64,000 bases of DNA, taken from contig NZ_CP076061.1 in NCBI RefSeq assembly GCF_018729255.1, forward strand, positions 2,446,419 through 2,510,418, written 5' to 3'. The notes beneath the pieces were generated by a model that worked only from the letters and a program-made list of their open reading frames with translations, was not told where the DNA came from and ran no database searches. A program made the position numbers and the translations under genes. This DNA comes from Cupriavidus sp. EM10 (GTDB taxonomy: Bacteria > Pseudomonadota > Gammaproteobacteria > Burkholderiales > Burkholderiaceae). Below are positions 18,049 through 26,321 of the stretch, in pieces. Each line of letters begins with the position of its first letter. Position 1 is the stretch's first letter.

Positions 18049-18567
18049 ATGGTTGCCATACACGGCAAGCTGGCGGGAGCGGTGGCAGGGGTTGCCCTGA
18101 TACTGGGCGGCTGCGTGGCGTATCCCGGCTACGACACCGTCTATGGCGGCTACGGCAGCTATGCAGGAAGCTACAGCAGCTACACGGGCACCGGCGATGC
18201 CGCCACGTTCACCAGCGACTATCCCGCCTATCCCTACTACTACGGCGGCTACTACGGCGGCTACCCCTACGGATATCCCTACGGCTATGCGGGCTGGCCC
18301 GCGTACAGCAGCGTCTGGATCGGCTACGGCTGCTGCGCGTATCGGGGTTACTACGGATACCGTGGCTACTACGGCTACCGCGGCTATGGCTACCGTGGCG
18401 GCTACTACGGCGGATACCGCGGCGGCTACTACGGCGGCTACCACGGTGGATACCATGGCTATGGCGGCGGCTATCGTGGCTACGGCGGTTCGGGTGGCGG
18501 ATACAGCGGTGGCTATGGCGGTGGCTATCGCGGCGGTGGTGGCGGCCGGGGTGGCAGGGGCCGCTGA
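18049..18567 (+). CDS. Gly/Tyr-rich repeat lipoprotein
   Basis: A 172-residue lipoprotein. ATG 18049 has AGGAGA six bases upstream. MVAIHGKLAGAVAGVALILG leads to lipobox LGGC (Cys about 22). The mature protein is almost entirely low-complexity Gly-Tyr repeats (YGGYYGGYPYGYPYGYAG, then YRGYYGYRGYYGYRGYGYRG), turning into GGYRGGYYGGY and a Gly/Arg-rich basic end (GGGGRGGRGR). Such tracts can drive self-association or cell-surface adhesion, but no function can be named. Repeat units at the DNA level are related but not identical, so it is not a simple recent expansion. Confidence 0.75.
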   Translation: MVAIHGKLAGAVAGVALILGGCVAYPGYDTVYGGYGSYAGSYSSYTGTGDAATFTSDYPAYPYYYGGYYGGYPYGYPYGYAGWPAYSSVWIGYGCCAYRGYYGYRGYYGYRGYGYRGGYYGGYRGGYYGGYHGGYHGYGGGYRGYGGSGGGYSGGYGGGYRGGGGGRGGRGR

Positions 18568-18594
18568 CTGGCGGCCCTGTCCGGGCGAGCAGCG

Positions 18595-19020
18595 CTAGGG
18601 CAACTGCCGCAACTGGCCGATGACCGACATCAGCCGGCCGTGCGCCACCGTGACAGACGCCTCGTCCTGCAGCGCTTCCTGGTAGCGTTGACGGAAGGCC
18701 TGGTCGCCTTGTTCGCTGAACAGTTTCTGCGTGGCGCCGGCCACGGCGCGGCAGGTCTCGTCGTGATGCTCGTCGCCGTCCAGCTCCTCGTCGATCTCGA
18801 TGATCAGGCGCGACAACGGATCGAGCCAGCGGAAGAACGATTCCTCCGTCACCAGCTGCACGAACTGTCCTGCGGGAATCGGGCCATGCAGTCTTTCATA
18901 TTGGCCCCGGTCATAGCCGATGACCTCCTTGTGCACCTGGAGCAATGCCGCCCGCAAGGCACGCAGCCCCGAGCGGCGGGTTTCCTGGGTAGCAAGGAAC
19001 TGTTCGCTGGGCATGCCCAT
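18595..19020 (-). CDS. hypothetical helical cytoplasmic protein
   Basis: A 141-residue protein starting MGMPSEQFLATQETRRSGLR, all helical by appearance, with a central FVQLVTEESFFRWLDPLSRL and an acidic IIEIDEELDGDEHHDETCRA segment. No signal peptide, membrane segment or catalytic motif is recognised. The wording is regular enough to suggest a conserved family. The start is uncertain among 19020, 19014 (GGAG seven bases before) and 19041 (MNRGKVEMGMPSE). The 298 bases between this start and the EEP gene end at 19319 presumably hold its promoter; nothing else was seen there. Confidence 0.65.
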   Translation of the reverse strand: MGMPSEQFLATQETRRSGLRALRAALLQVHKEVIGYDRGQYERLHGPIPAGQFVQLVTEESFFRWLDPLSRLIIEIDEELDGDEHHDETCRAVAGATQKLFSEQGDQAFRQRYQEALQDEASVTVAHGRLMSVIGQLRQLP

Positions 19021-19318
19021 CTCCACTTTTCCTCTGTTCATGGGGCAGGCCGTATCGACATGACCTTCGGCGGCGGTCCTCCCGGGGCCACCCTTCACCC
19101 GCCCGTTGTTATCGGAAGCACACGTCCACGCCCGATGACATGCACGGTGTGCAACTCAGTATAGGCACCGGCATGGCCCCAATCTAGCGCGCCCGCCTAG
19201 CGAAATACCCGTATTGCGGCCCTGCGGCATGGGATGCTTCGCCATGCCGGACGCGCCTTGCCGCGCATGCCGGCATTGCAGTGCAGCGATGCCATCGCTC
19301 GCGCTTCGTCGGGTCTTG

Positions 19319-20083
19319 CTATTGCGAAGTGAGCCGCATCCGGGCCAGCAGCGGCAGGTGATCGGAGGCCAGCCGGGCCAGCGGCGTGCGGTGGCTGGCC
19401 ACGGCCACCAGGTGTGCGCGCGGCGAGGTCCAGATGCGATCCAGCGCCAGGAACGGCAGCCGCGACGGAAAAGTCGACACATGCGGCGTGCGCTCGAAAT
19501 AGGCATGCAGCCAGCGCAGCGGGCGGCCCCACAGGAACCACTCGTTGACATCGCCCAGCAGGATGGTGGGCTGCGCCGGCGCCTCGGCCAGCGCGGTCAG
19601 CAGGCGCCGCACCTGCCAGCGGCGTTCGCCAGGGCGCAGGCCCAGGTGCGTGGCGATCACGCGCAGCGCGAACGTGCCGGACTCGATGGCATTGCATTCC
19701 AGCAGCGCGTCGATGGCGCCACGCGGCTCGCATCCCTTCACGCTCAGGTCGATCTGGCGCACGCGCACGGGCGGATAGCGCGTCAGCAGCGCGTTGCCGT
19801 AGTCGCCATCGTCCCGCACCAGCGTCGGGCCGGGAATGGCGTGCAGGCCGGTGTGCTGCGACAGGAAGCGCAGCATGTCGAAGCCGGTGCCGCGTGTTTC
19901 CACTTCCTGCAGCGCGATCATGTCGGCGCGCAGTTCGTTGATGACCTCGCAGATGCGCTTGGGCACGAAATGCCCGTCGGTGCCGACGCCGCCGTGGATG
20001 TTGTAGCTTGCCACCGAGATATCGGCATGCAGCGAGCCAGCCGGCGCCTGCGCGGGGGCGTGGCCCGGTTCCCGGGCGGTCAT
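19319..20083 (-). CDS. endonuclease/exonuclease/phosphatase (EEP) family hydrolase
   Basis: A 254-residue EEP-fold metal-dependent hydrolase. Motifs in order: SVASYNIHGGVG, MIALQEVETRG (metal-binding Glu), GNALLTRYPPVR, VIATHLGLRPGERRWQVRRL (catalytic His), ILLGDVNEW (Asp and Asn), and the C-terminal ASDHLPLLARM (Asp-His). Its ATG overlaps the TGA of the phospholipase D-type gene (ATGA at 20080-20083), so the two are translationally coupled. This pairing suggests a joint role in phospholipid or phosphodiester metabolism. Substrate could be a lipid headgroup or nucleic acid. Confidence 0.85.
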   Translation of the reverse strand: MTAREPGHAPAQAPAGSLHADISVASYNIHGGVGTDGHFVPKRICEVINELRADMIALQEVETRGTGFDMLRFLSQHTGLHAIPGPTLVRDDGDYGNALLTRYPPVRVRQIDLSVKGCEPRGAIDALLECNAIESGTFALRVIATHLGLRPGERRWQVRRLLTALAEAPAQPTILLGDVNEWFLWGRPLRWLHAYFERTPHVSTFPSRLPFLALDRIWTSPRAHLVAVASHRTPLARLASDHLPLLARMRLTSQ

Positions 20084-22305
20084 CGGGCCCCCTCGCTCGA
20101 TGGCGGCGGGCAGCAACGCGGCCGTTGCGATCTGGCCTTGGCATGTGCCGGCCCGTGGTCGGCCCGGCCGCGCCGCTGGCGCCGGCGCCGCAGCACCCAC
20201 CACAGCGCGGCCGGGATCAGCAGCACCAGCGCCAGCAGCGCGAACGTCTTCGGATCGGGATTGCGGGCGACGGCGGCGATGCGGTCCACCAGCGACGCCG
20301 ACACGATGATGCCCGGCGACATGCCGATGGCGGTGCCCAGCAGGCAATCGCGCAACCGGATGCGCGACGCGCCGACCACCAGGTTGACCAGCGTGAACGG
20401 CGCCACCGGTACCAGCCGCAGCACCACCATCGCCAGCAGGCCGTGCTGGCTGACCTGCTGGCTCAGGCGGTTCAGGCGCCGGCCGCCAAAGCGCTGCACG
20501 GCGTTGCGGCCCAGCAGGCGACCCACCGTGTAGCCGGCGGCCGTGCTCAGCACCGTGCCCCCCAGCGCAATCGCGCCCCCGTACAGCGGCCCGAATACCA
20601 CCACGGTCACCACGATCAGTACCGTCACCGGAAACAGGGTCAGCCCGCCGGCGACAAAGGCGGCCATCATCGCCAGCGGGGCGAACGGCATGTCGTCCAC
20701 GCGCTGCACCAGCGCCAGCACATGGCGGAAGTCGGCCCATTCGCGCAGCGGCGTGTAGCGCCATGCAAAGACCACCCCGGCCACCACCAGCACCAATGCC
20801 ACCAGCAGCGCCACGCGGCGGGCCACATGGGGGCGCGCTTCCGGGCCGACGAATTCGGCCATCACCTCTTCGGCGTCGATGGGCTCAATCGGATCGAGCA
20901 GGCTGGCGTCGGGCAGCGCCGCATCGATGTCGTCAGGCACGGTGGGCACGAACGGCTGCAAGGTGCGTCCGTCGGGCCGATGCAGCGCCGCCAGCGCGTC
21001 GTTCAGGCGCGGGTGCGCCGCCATGGCATCCGCAAGCGCGTCGGGCGTCACGGCCAGATGCTCGCACAGCAGGCGGTCGCGCATGGCCCGGATGCCGGCC
21101 GCCACGCGCGGGTCGCCCCGGGATTCGATCACCAGGTTGCACTCGGTATCGAGCCCGAAAGACCGGTTGCTCAGGTTGGCCGATCCGATCGTCAGCAGGC
21201 GGTCGTCCACGGCCATGACCTTGGCGTGCACATTGACGCAGGCATCGCCCAGCCCCGGCACATGCGGGCAGTACAGCTGGAAGCGCCCATCCGGATCGAT
21301 CTCGCGCAGCCCGCGATACAGGCGCGCCCGCAGCACGCCCATGCTGGCCTCTTCAAGCCAGCCGCTTTCGGTGCGGCGCGACACCAGGGCGATGTCCGGC
21401 CCGTCCGGCTGGTGCAAGCGGTCGGCGAACGCGTCGGCAATCAGCCCGGAGCTGAAGTACTGGTTTTCCAGGTAGATGCTGTCGCGGGCGGCGCCGATGG
21501 CGTCGGTATAGAGCGTGCGGATTTCGCTGATGCCCGGCGCGTCGTCGCGTGCGGGGAACGTGCGGCTGATGCCCACGGGCACATTGGTGATATCGGGCGC
21601 GATGTGCCGGGGCCACGGGTCCGTGGCGGACAGTTTCGGCGCCGGTGGCACGCGCGGACGGCGTCCGGTGGCGTTCAGCCATCGCTCGGCCGCCAGTTCG
21701 CCCAGTGCCTGCGCGGCCTGGCCGTCGACCATGCACTGCACGTCGTGGAATGGCGCGTACGGCTTGCCGTCCGGGTCCACGCGGCGCGGATCGTCGGGCA
21801 GGTGGTGATGGGTATCCCAGCGGCGGATGGTCAGGTCGAGCCCGCCCACAAACGCCAGCTTATGGTCGATGACCACCACCTTCTGGTGATGCGATGCGCC
21901 CACCGGATGGTTGCCGTCCAGACAGAACGACAGCCGCCGGTGCGTTTGCCAGTGCTCCTTGGCGGCCGGCAGGAATTCGCGCTCCAGCGCGAACACCATC
22001 GCGTAGTCCCAGCTCAGCACGTAGATGCGCAGACCCCGGCGTCGCCGGCAGAGGGCATTGAGGAAGTCGCGCAGCTCGGCGGGCAGGCCGTCGGCGGGCG
22101 CGGCGTCGGAGCCCTGCAGCAGCCGCATGCGGCTGTCGATGTCCCATCCGAGGATGAAGACACTGTGCTCGGCCTGCGTAAGCGCCTGGCGCAGCGCCGG
22201 AAAGTACGCGTCGGCATCGACCAGCATGGACAACCGCGCGCACGGCGCCACGCGCCAGCAATTGCGGCCCGGGCGCAGCAGGGAGGGTTCGGCGTCGTTT
22301 GTCAT
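20080..22305 (-). CDS. phospholipase D/cardiolipin synthase-like protein fused to a VTT (DedA-like) membrane domain
   Basis: A 741-residue two-part protein. The N-terminal half is a phospholipase D-superfamily enzyme with two HKD motifs: HHQKVVVID (His140, Lys142, Asp147) and HAKVMAVDDRLLTIGSANLS (His360, Lys362, Asp367). After a linker, residues from about 500 form a membrane domain with a VTT/SNARE-associated signature (GGLTLFPVTVLIVVTVVVFG, GRLLGRNAVQRFGG, LVPVAPFTLVNLVVGAS) and a basic C-terminal tail. The fusion puts a phosphodiester transferase on an undecaprenyl/phospholipid-type membrane protein. Likely acts on inner-membrane phospholipids. Start at ATG 22305; an upstream in-frame ATG at 22326 is less likely. 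Coupled to the EEP hydrolase. Confidence 0.87.
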   Translation of the reverse strand: MTNDAEPSLLRPGRNCWRVAPCARLSMLVDADAYFPALRQALTQAEHSVFILGWDIDSRMRLLQGSDAAPADGLPAELRDFLNALCRRRRGLRIYVLSWDYAMVFALEREFLPAAKEHWQTHRRLSFCLDGNHPVGASHHQKVVVIDHKLAFVGGLDLTIRRWDTHHHLPDDPRRVDPDGKPYAPFHDVQCMVDGQAAQALGELAAERWLNATGRRPRVPPAPKLSATDPWPRHIAPDITNVPVGISRTFPARDDAPGISEIRTLYTDAIGAARDSIYLENQYFSSGLIADAFADRLHQPDGPDIALVSRRTESGWLEEASMGVLRARLYRGLREIDPDGRFQLYCPHVPGLGDACVNVHAKVMAVDDRLLTIGSANLSNRSFGLDTECNLVIESRGDPRVAAGIRAMRDRLLCEHLAVTPDALADAMAAHPRLNDALAALHRPDGRTLQPFVPTVPDDIDAALPDASLLDPIEPIDAEEVMAEFVGPEARPHVARRVALLVALVLVVAGVVFAWRYTPLREWADFRHVLALVQRVDDMPFAPLAMMAAFVAGGLTLFPVTVLIVVTVVVFGPLYGGAIALGGTVLSTAAGYTVGRLLGRNAVQRFGGRRLNRLSQQVSQHGLLAMVVLRLVPVAPFTLVNLVVGASRIRLRDCLLGTAIGMSPGIIVSASLVDRIAAVARNPDPKTFALLALVLLIPAALWWVLRRRRQRRGRADHGPAHAKARSQRPRCCPPPSSEGAR

Positions 22306-22426
22306 GGCGAAGGGTACGCTTCGCAAGTTCCGTACCGGTCGCGCGGCGGCGCAATCTCGCGGTCTATCGGCAGGGTGGGGCGATGTGCCTGGTGTGCCCC
22401 TTACGCGCCTTTGTAAAACTTGCGCG

Positions 22427-23197
22427 TCAGGCGGCAGCGGCCAGACGCCATGCGGCGGGCGGCATGCCGAAGCGGCGCGAGAACGCGCGCGTGAAGGTGG
22501 TCTGGTCGGGATAGCCGACGCCGGACGCGATATCGGCCAGCGGCATCGCCCCGGCCATCAGCCATTGCACGGCCTGATCCAGCCGCAGGCGCGTCTGGTA
22601 GCCGTGGGGCGTGTCGCCGAACGCGTCGCAGAACAGCGTATGAAAGCGGCGCGGCCCCCAGCCGATGCGCGCGGCAAGCTGGTCCACGCGCAACGGCGTC
22701 GAAAGGTGGCTGCGCAGGTAATGGTCGATGGCACCCACCGGAAAGCGCGCGGCGTCGGCCTGGCGGTCGTCGAGGCCGAGCATGGCGGACAGGCCGCTCG
22801 CCAGCGCCGCGGCCTGCTGCCAGGCGTGCTGGGCCGGCACGGTGCCCGAAGCAGGCTGCACGGCGGCCAACCCCCGCACGCGCCGGGCGAATGCGGCATC
22901 CATGACGAACATGCGGGGCGTCGCCATCAACCGCGCCGGTAGTGCCACGGAGCTGGAAGGAAAGTCGGCCACCAGTTGCAGGTTGCCGGCCAGGCCGCTG
23001 CACAGGTGATGCATGCCGGCCGGAATGACCAGTCCGTGCGTGCCATCCACCCGGTAGGCGTGCCCGTCGATTTCCAGTTCGGACTGTCCATCGACGCCGA
23101 ACAGCAACTGGTGATAGTCGTGCGCGTGGCCGAACGGCCGCGGCTGATAGCGGCGCGGCTCGACCAGCGGCGAGGCATGCTCAACGAGCTTCGGCAT
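22427..23197 (-). CDS. AraC family transcriptional regulator with cupin sensor domain
   Basis: A 256-residue regulator. An N-terminal cupin-type arabinose-binding-like domain (FGHAHDYHQLLFGVDGQSEL, GTHGLVIPAGMHHLCSG) is followed by the two AraC helix-turn-helices (LRVDQLAARIGWGPRRFHTL and PLADIASGVGYPDQTTFTRA, then FSRRFGMPPAAWR). Its start overlaps the 3' end of the EamA exporter gene by 17 bases on the same strand, so it is cotranscribed with and probably controls that exporter. Confidence 0.9.
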   Translation of the reverse strand: MPKLVEHASPLVEPRRYQPRPFGHAHDYHQLLFGVDGQSELEIDGHAYRVDGTHGLVIPAGMHHLCSGLAGNLQLVADFPSSSVALPARLMATPRMFVMDAAFARRVRGLAAVQPASGTVPAQHAWQQAAALASGLSAMLGLDDRQADAARFPVGAIDHYLRSHLSTPLRVDQLAARIGWGPRRFHTLFCDAFGDTPHGYQTRLRLDQAVQWLMAGAMPLADIASGVGYPDQTTFTRAFSRRFGMPPAAWRLAAAA

Positions 23198-24089
23198 GAC
23201 GTGGCTTGCCCTGGGTCTGACACAGCCAGACGCCGACCCCGGCGATGGCCATGCCCAGCCACTGCACGGGCCCGAGACGGTCGCCGAACAGCAGCGCGGC
23301 CTGCACGGCGGCCAGCGGCGGCGCCAGGAACATCAGCGCGGCGGCATTGGCGGCGTGGCCACGCCGGACCAGCCCCAGCAGCAGCCAGGTGCCCAGTCCC
23401 GACAGCACCACGGCGGCCCACGCCAGCGACATCCACAGCGTGGGGCCGGCCTGCCACCGCAACGCGCCGATGCCGCCGGAGGCACTCACTACCACGCCGG
23501 CCACCAGCATCGCCCCGGCGTTCTGCCAGGCCGAACTGGCGCGGATATCCGCGCGGCGGATCGAGGTTTTCTGGAGGAGGGTACCCATCGTGATCGACAC
23601 TATCGCCAGCACGCCAACCAGCACGATCCAAGGGGAAACCGCGTGCGGCGCGCCGGCCTGCATGGCAGGCAAGACTACCAGACCCACGCCCAGCGCGCCC
23701 AGCCCCAGCCCGCACCACGTGCGCGACGATGGTTGCTCGCCCAGCAGCGGGATGGCAAGCAGGGCGGTCAGCAGCGGCTGCAGCGCGCCCAGCAGCGCCA
23801 TGATCGACGGCGACAGGCCATGCGCCACCGCGCCATAGCCGGCGCACAGGTAGATGCCCTGCATCAGCGCGCCGGCCAGCAGGTGGCGCGGCACCTGCGA
23901 CAGCGGCGGCCAGGCGGCGCGGCCGGCGGCGGCTATCAGCGCGAACATCAGCGTGGCCAGCGCAAAGCGCGCCAGCAGGAACAGGCTCGTGTCGGCCACC
24001 GGCACCACGGCCTTGCCGACGATGAACCCGGTGGACCAGATCAGGACGAAAGCCATGGCGGGCAGCCAGGCGGGAACGGGGCGCGACAT
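23181..24089 (-). CDS. EamA family (DMT) transporter
   Basis: A 302-residue membrane protein with ten predicted segments and two EamA repeats: PAWLPAMAFVLIWSTGFIVG with KAVVPVADTSLFLLARFALA in the first, and AGVVVSASGGIGALRWQAGP, LGTWLLLGLVRRGHAANAAA and FLAPPLAAVQAALLFGDRLG in the second. DMT-type carriers usually export amino acids or other small metabolites, or drugs. It forms an operon with the overlapping downstream AraC regulator. Substrate unknown. Confidence 0.9.
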   Translation of the reverse strand: MSRPVPAWLPAMAFVLIWSTGFIVGKAVVPVADTSLFLLARFALATLMFALIAAAGRAAWPPLSQVPRHLLAGALMQGIYLCAGYGAVAHGLSPSIMALLGALQPLLTALLAIPLLGEQPSSRTWCGLGLGALGVGLVVLPAMQAGAPHAVSPWIVLVGVLAIVSITMGTLLQKTSIRRADIRASSAWQNAGAMLVAGVVVSASGGIGALRWQAGPTLWMSLAWAAVVLSGLGTWLLLGLVRRGHAANAAALMFLAPPLAAVQAALLFGDRLGPVQWLGMAIAGVGVWLCQTQGKPRHAEAR

Positions 24090-24212
24090 CTTGGATCGTT
24101 GAAGGGTTGCAGGCCCGGGGCGGATTTCCGGAAGTTGCCCGGCAGACTAGCGCAGCCAGGCGGGGATGTCTTGGCAAATCCTGCACAGACCTGATCGGGC
24201 CGGCTGACCACG

Positions 24213-25088
24213 CTACGTCGCGGCGTTGACCTGCGTGCGCAGGTAGTCGACCACGCGCGCCACGCGCGGCGCCAGCGACCATTCCGACCGGTGGATCAGC
24301 CACAGCTTGTCGATCACCGGCGCATGGCAGTCGAGCACCCGGATCTGCTCCTGCTGCGCGAACGCCTGCCGCGCATACCGCGGAATCACCGTAAAGCCAA
24401 AACCGCGCGCCACTGGTTCCAGCATCAGGCTCACCTGGTTGCTGAAACCCCGGCACGGTAGCGTATGCACGCCCGGATTGCCCGGATAGTGGCGGCTCAG
24501 CAGCCGGTTGGCCATGGCCTTGCCGTCGGGATGGTCGACAAAGCCGATGCGCTGCAGGTCGTCCCAGCCCACCACGTGTTCGGCGCCCGGATACACCAGC
24601 TCCAGCGGCTCTTCGCTGAACGGGGTGGCGGTCAGCCGGGGATCGTCGGGCTTGAGCGATACCAGCCCCACGTCGAAACGGTTCTGCAGCACGCTTTCCA
24701 GCACTTCGGCATCGGGCGCGAAGCGGTGGCGGATGATCAGCCCCGGCGTCTTGCCCTGCAGGTCCAGCAGGCGCGGATACAGGAACAGGCCGATGCTGCC
24801 GGGCGTGATCAGCCCCACCACGCCGCTTTCGCCATCGTCGACCAGCCGTGCGCGCAGGCGGTCGTTGGCCAGTTCCATGTCGGCGCAGTATTCCAGCAGT
24901 GCGCGGCCGGCTGGCGTCAGTTCAAGCGCGCGCGGGCGGCGGATCAGCAGCGGGCCCAGCGCGTCTTCGAGATGACGGATGTGCTGGCTGACGGCGGCCT
25001 GCGTCAGGCCCAGTTCGTCAGCCGCGCTGGTAAAGCTGCCGGTTTGGGCCAGCATGGCGAACGAGCGCAGCCATTGCGGGTTAAGCAT
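24213..25088 (-). CDS. LysR family transcriptional regulator
   Basis: A 291-residue LysR regulator. HTH: MLNPQWLRSFAMLAQTGSFT, DELGLTQAAVSQHIRHLEDA. The effector domain includes VVGLITPGSIGLFLYPRLLD and LVSLKPDDPRLTATPFSEEP. Divergent from the old-yellow-enzyme gene, with a 15-base palindrome of LysR type in the 93 bases between them, so it very probably regulates that gene. Confidence 0.93.
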   Translation of the reverse strand: MLNPQWLRSFAMLAQTGSFTSAADELGLTQAAVSQHIRHLEDALGPLLIRRPRALELTPAGRALLEYCADMELANDRLRARLVDDGESGVVGLITPGSIGLFLYPRLLDLQGKTPGLIIRHRFAPDAEVLESVLQNRFDVGLVSLKPDDPRLTATPFSEEPLELVYPGAEHVVGWDDLQRIGFVDHPDGKAMANRLLSRHYPGNPGVHTLPCRGFSNQVSLMLEPVARGFGFTVIPRYARQAFAQQEQIRVLDCHAPVIDKLWLIHRSEWSLAPRVARVVDYLRTQVNAAT

Positions 25089-25097
25089 AATGAACTC

Positions 25098-25112
25098 TTA
25101 TCAAAACGATAA
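25098..25112. promoter_or_regulatory. LysR-type operator palindrome
   Basis: TTATC AAAAC GATAA is a perfect 5+5 palindrome with the T-N11-A core of LysR binding sites. It begins 10 bases upstream of the LysR start codon (25088) and lies about 70 bases upstream of the divergent flavin oxidoreductase gene at 25182. Confidence 0.6.
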
Positions 25113-25181
25113 CGGAAAGGTAGTTTTCATTATAGCTTGCCGTGTCTAATATCGCTGCATTGCAACACGCAGAGATCACAC

Positions 25182-26293
25182 ATGACTACGCCTGCACTTT
25201 TCACCCCGTTCACCCTGAAGGACGTTACGCTGCGCAACCGCATCGCGGTGCCCCCGATGTGCCAGTACAGCGCGGTCGATGGCTTCACCACCGACTGGCA
25301 CCTGTCCCATTACGCCGGTCTGGCGCGCGGTGGCGCCGGCCTGGTGATCGTCGAGGCCACGGCCGTGTCGCCGGAAGGGCGTATCTCCCCGGGAGACACG
25401 GGTTTGTGGAATGACGAGCAGGCCGTTGGCATGGCGCGCATCGCCGAGGCCATCAAGGCCGGCGGCGCCGTTCCGGGCATCCAGATCGCCCATGCCGGCC
25501 GCAAGGCCAGCGCCAATCGCCCGTGGGAAGGCGACGACCATATTGCCGAGGGCGACGCGCGCGGCTGGCAGACGATTTCCCCGTCGGCCAAGCCGTTCGG
25601 CGCGAATCTGGCCAAGATGCCCGAAGCGATGACGCAGGCCGATATCGCCCGCGTGCAGGCCGATTCGTGGCGGCCGCCAAGCGGGCGCTCGATGCCGGCT
25701 TCCAGTGGCTCGAACTGCACTTCGCGCACGGCTACCTGGCGCAGAGCTTCTTCTCCGTCCATGGCAACGAACGCACTGACGCCTATGGCAATGACGCCAT
25801 CGGCCGTGGCCGCTTCCTGCTGGAAACGCTGGCCGCCGTGCGCGAGGTGTGGCCGCAGAACCTGCCGCTGACCGCCCGTTTCGGCGTGATCGAGTACGAC
25901 GGCAACGACGAGCAGACGCTCAAGGAATCGATCGAACTGGTGCGCGCCATGCGCGAGGGTGGGCTGGACATGCTGAATGTCAGCGTCGGCTTTTCCACCC
26001 CCGACGCCAAGATCCCCTGGGGCCCGGCCTTCCTGGCACCGATCGCCGAGCGCGTGCACCGCGAGGCCGGCCTGCCGGTGGCCTCGTCGTGGGGCATCGA
26101 CGACCCCGTGGTGGCCAACCGCGTGGTCGAGGAAGGCCAGATGGATCTGGTGATGGTGGGCCGCGCGATGCTGGGCAACCCGCACTGGCCGTACCAGACC
26201 GCCATGAAGCTGGGCATGGAGCGTCCGTCGTGGGTGCTGCCCGCGCCGTACGCCCATTGGCTGGAACGCTACCGCGTGCAGTCGGCGGCCTGA
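25182..26293 (+). pseudogene. NADH:flavin oxidoreductase, old yellow enzyme family (YqjM/XenA type), frameshifted
   Basis: An OYE-family flavoenzyme. From ATG 25182: FTLKDVTLRNRIAVPPMCQY, WHLSHYAGLARGGAGLVIVE, IQIAHAGRKAS. In a different frame: FVAAAKRALDAGFQWLELHF, YLAQSFFSVHGNERTDAYGN and C-terminal MVGRAMLGNPHWPYQTAMKL. The wording and the active-site Cys in VPPMCQYSA match the YqjM/xenobiotic reductase A branch, which reduces activated C=C bonds using NAD(P)H. The break is at 25664-25665: restoring one T turns GATTCG into GATTTCG and gives a continuous product of about 370 residues. Either inactivated or a one-base sequence error. Divergent from its probable LysR regulator. Confidence 0.87.
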
Positions 26294-26321
26294 TCGGCGG
26301 TTGCCGGCACGGCTGATCGGG

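Noticed and set aside
18100..18567. Repetitive DNA in the Gly-Tyr gene considered as a CRISPR or non-coding satellite
   Set aside because: Repeats are irregular, in frame with a lipoprotein that has a signal peptide and ribosome binding site, and lack uniform spacers.
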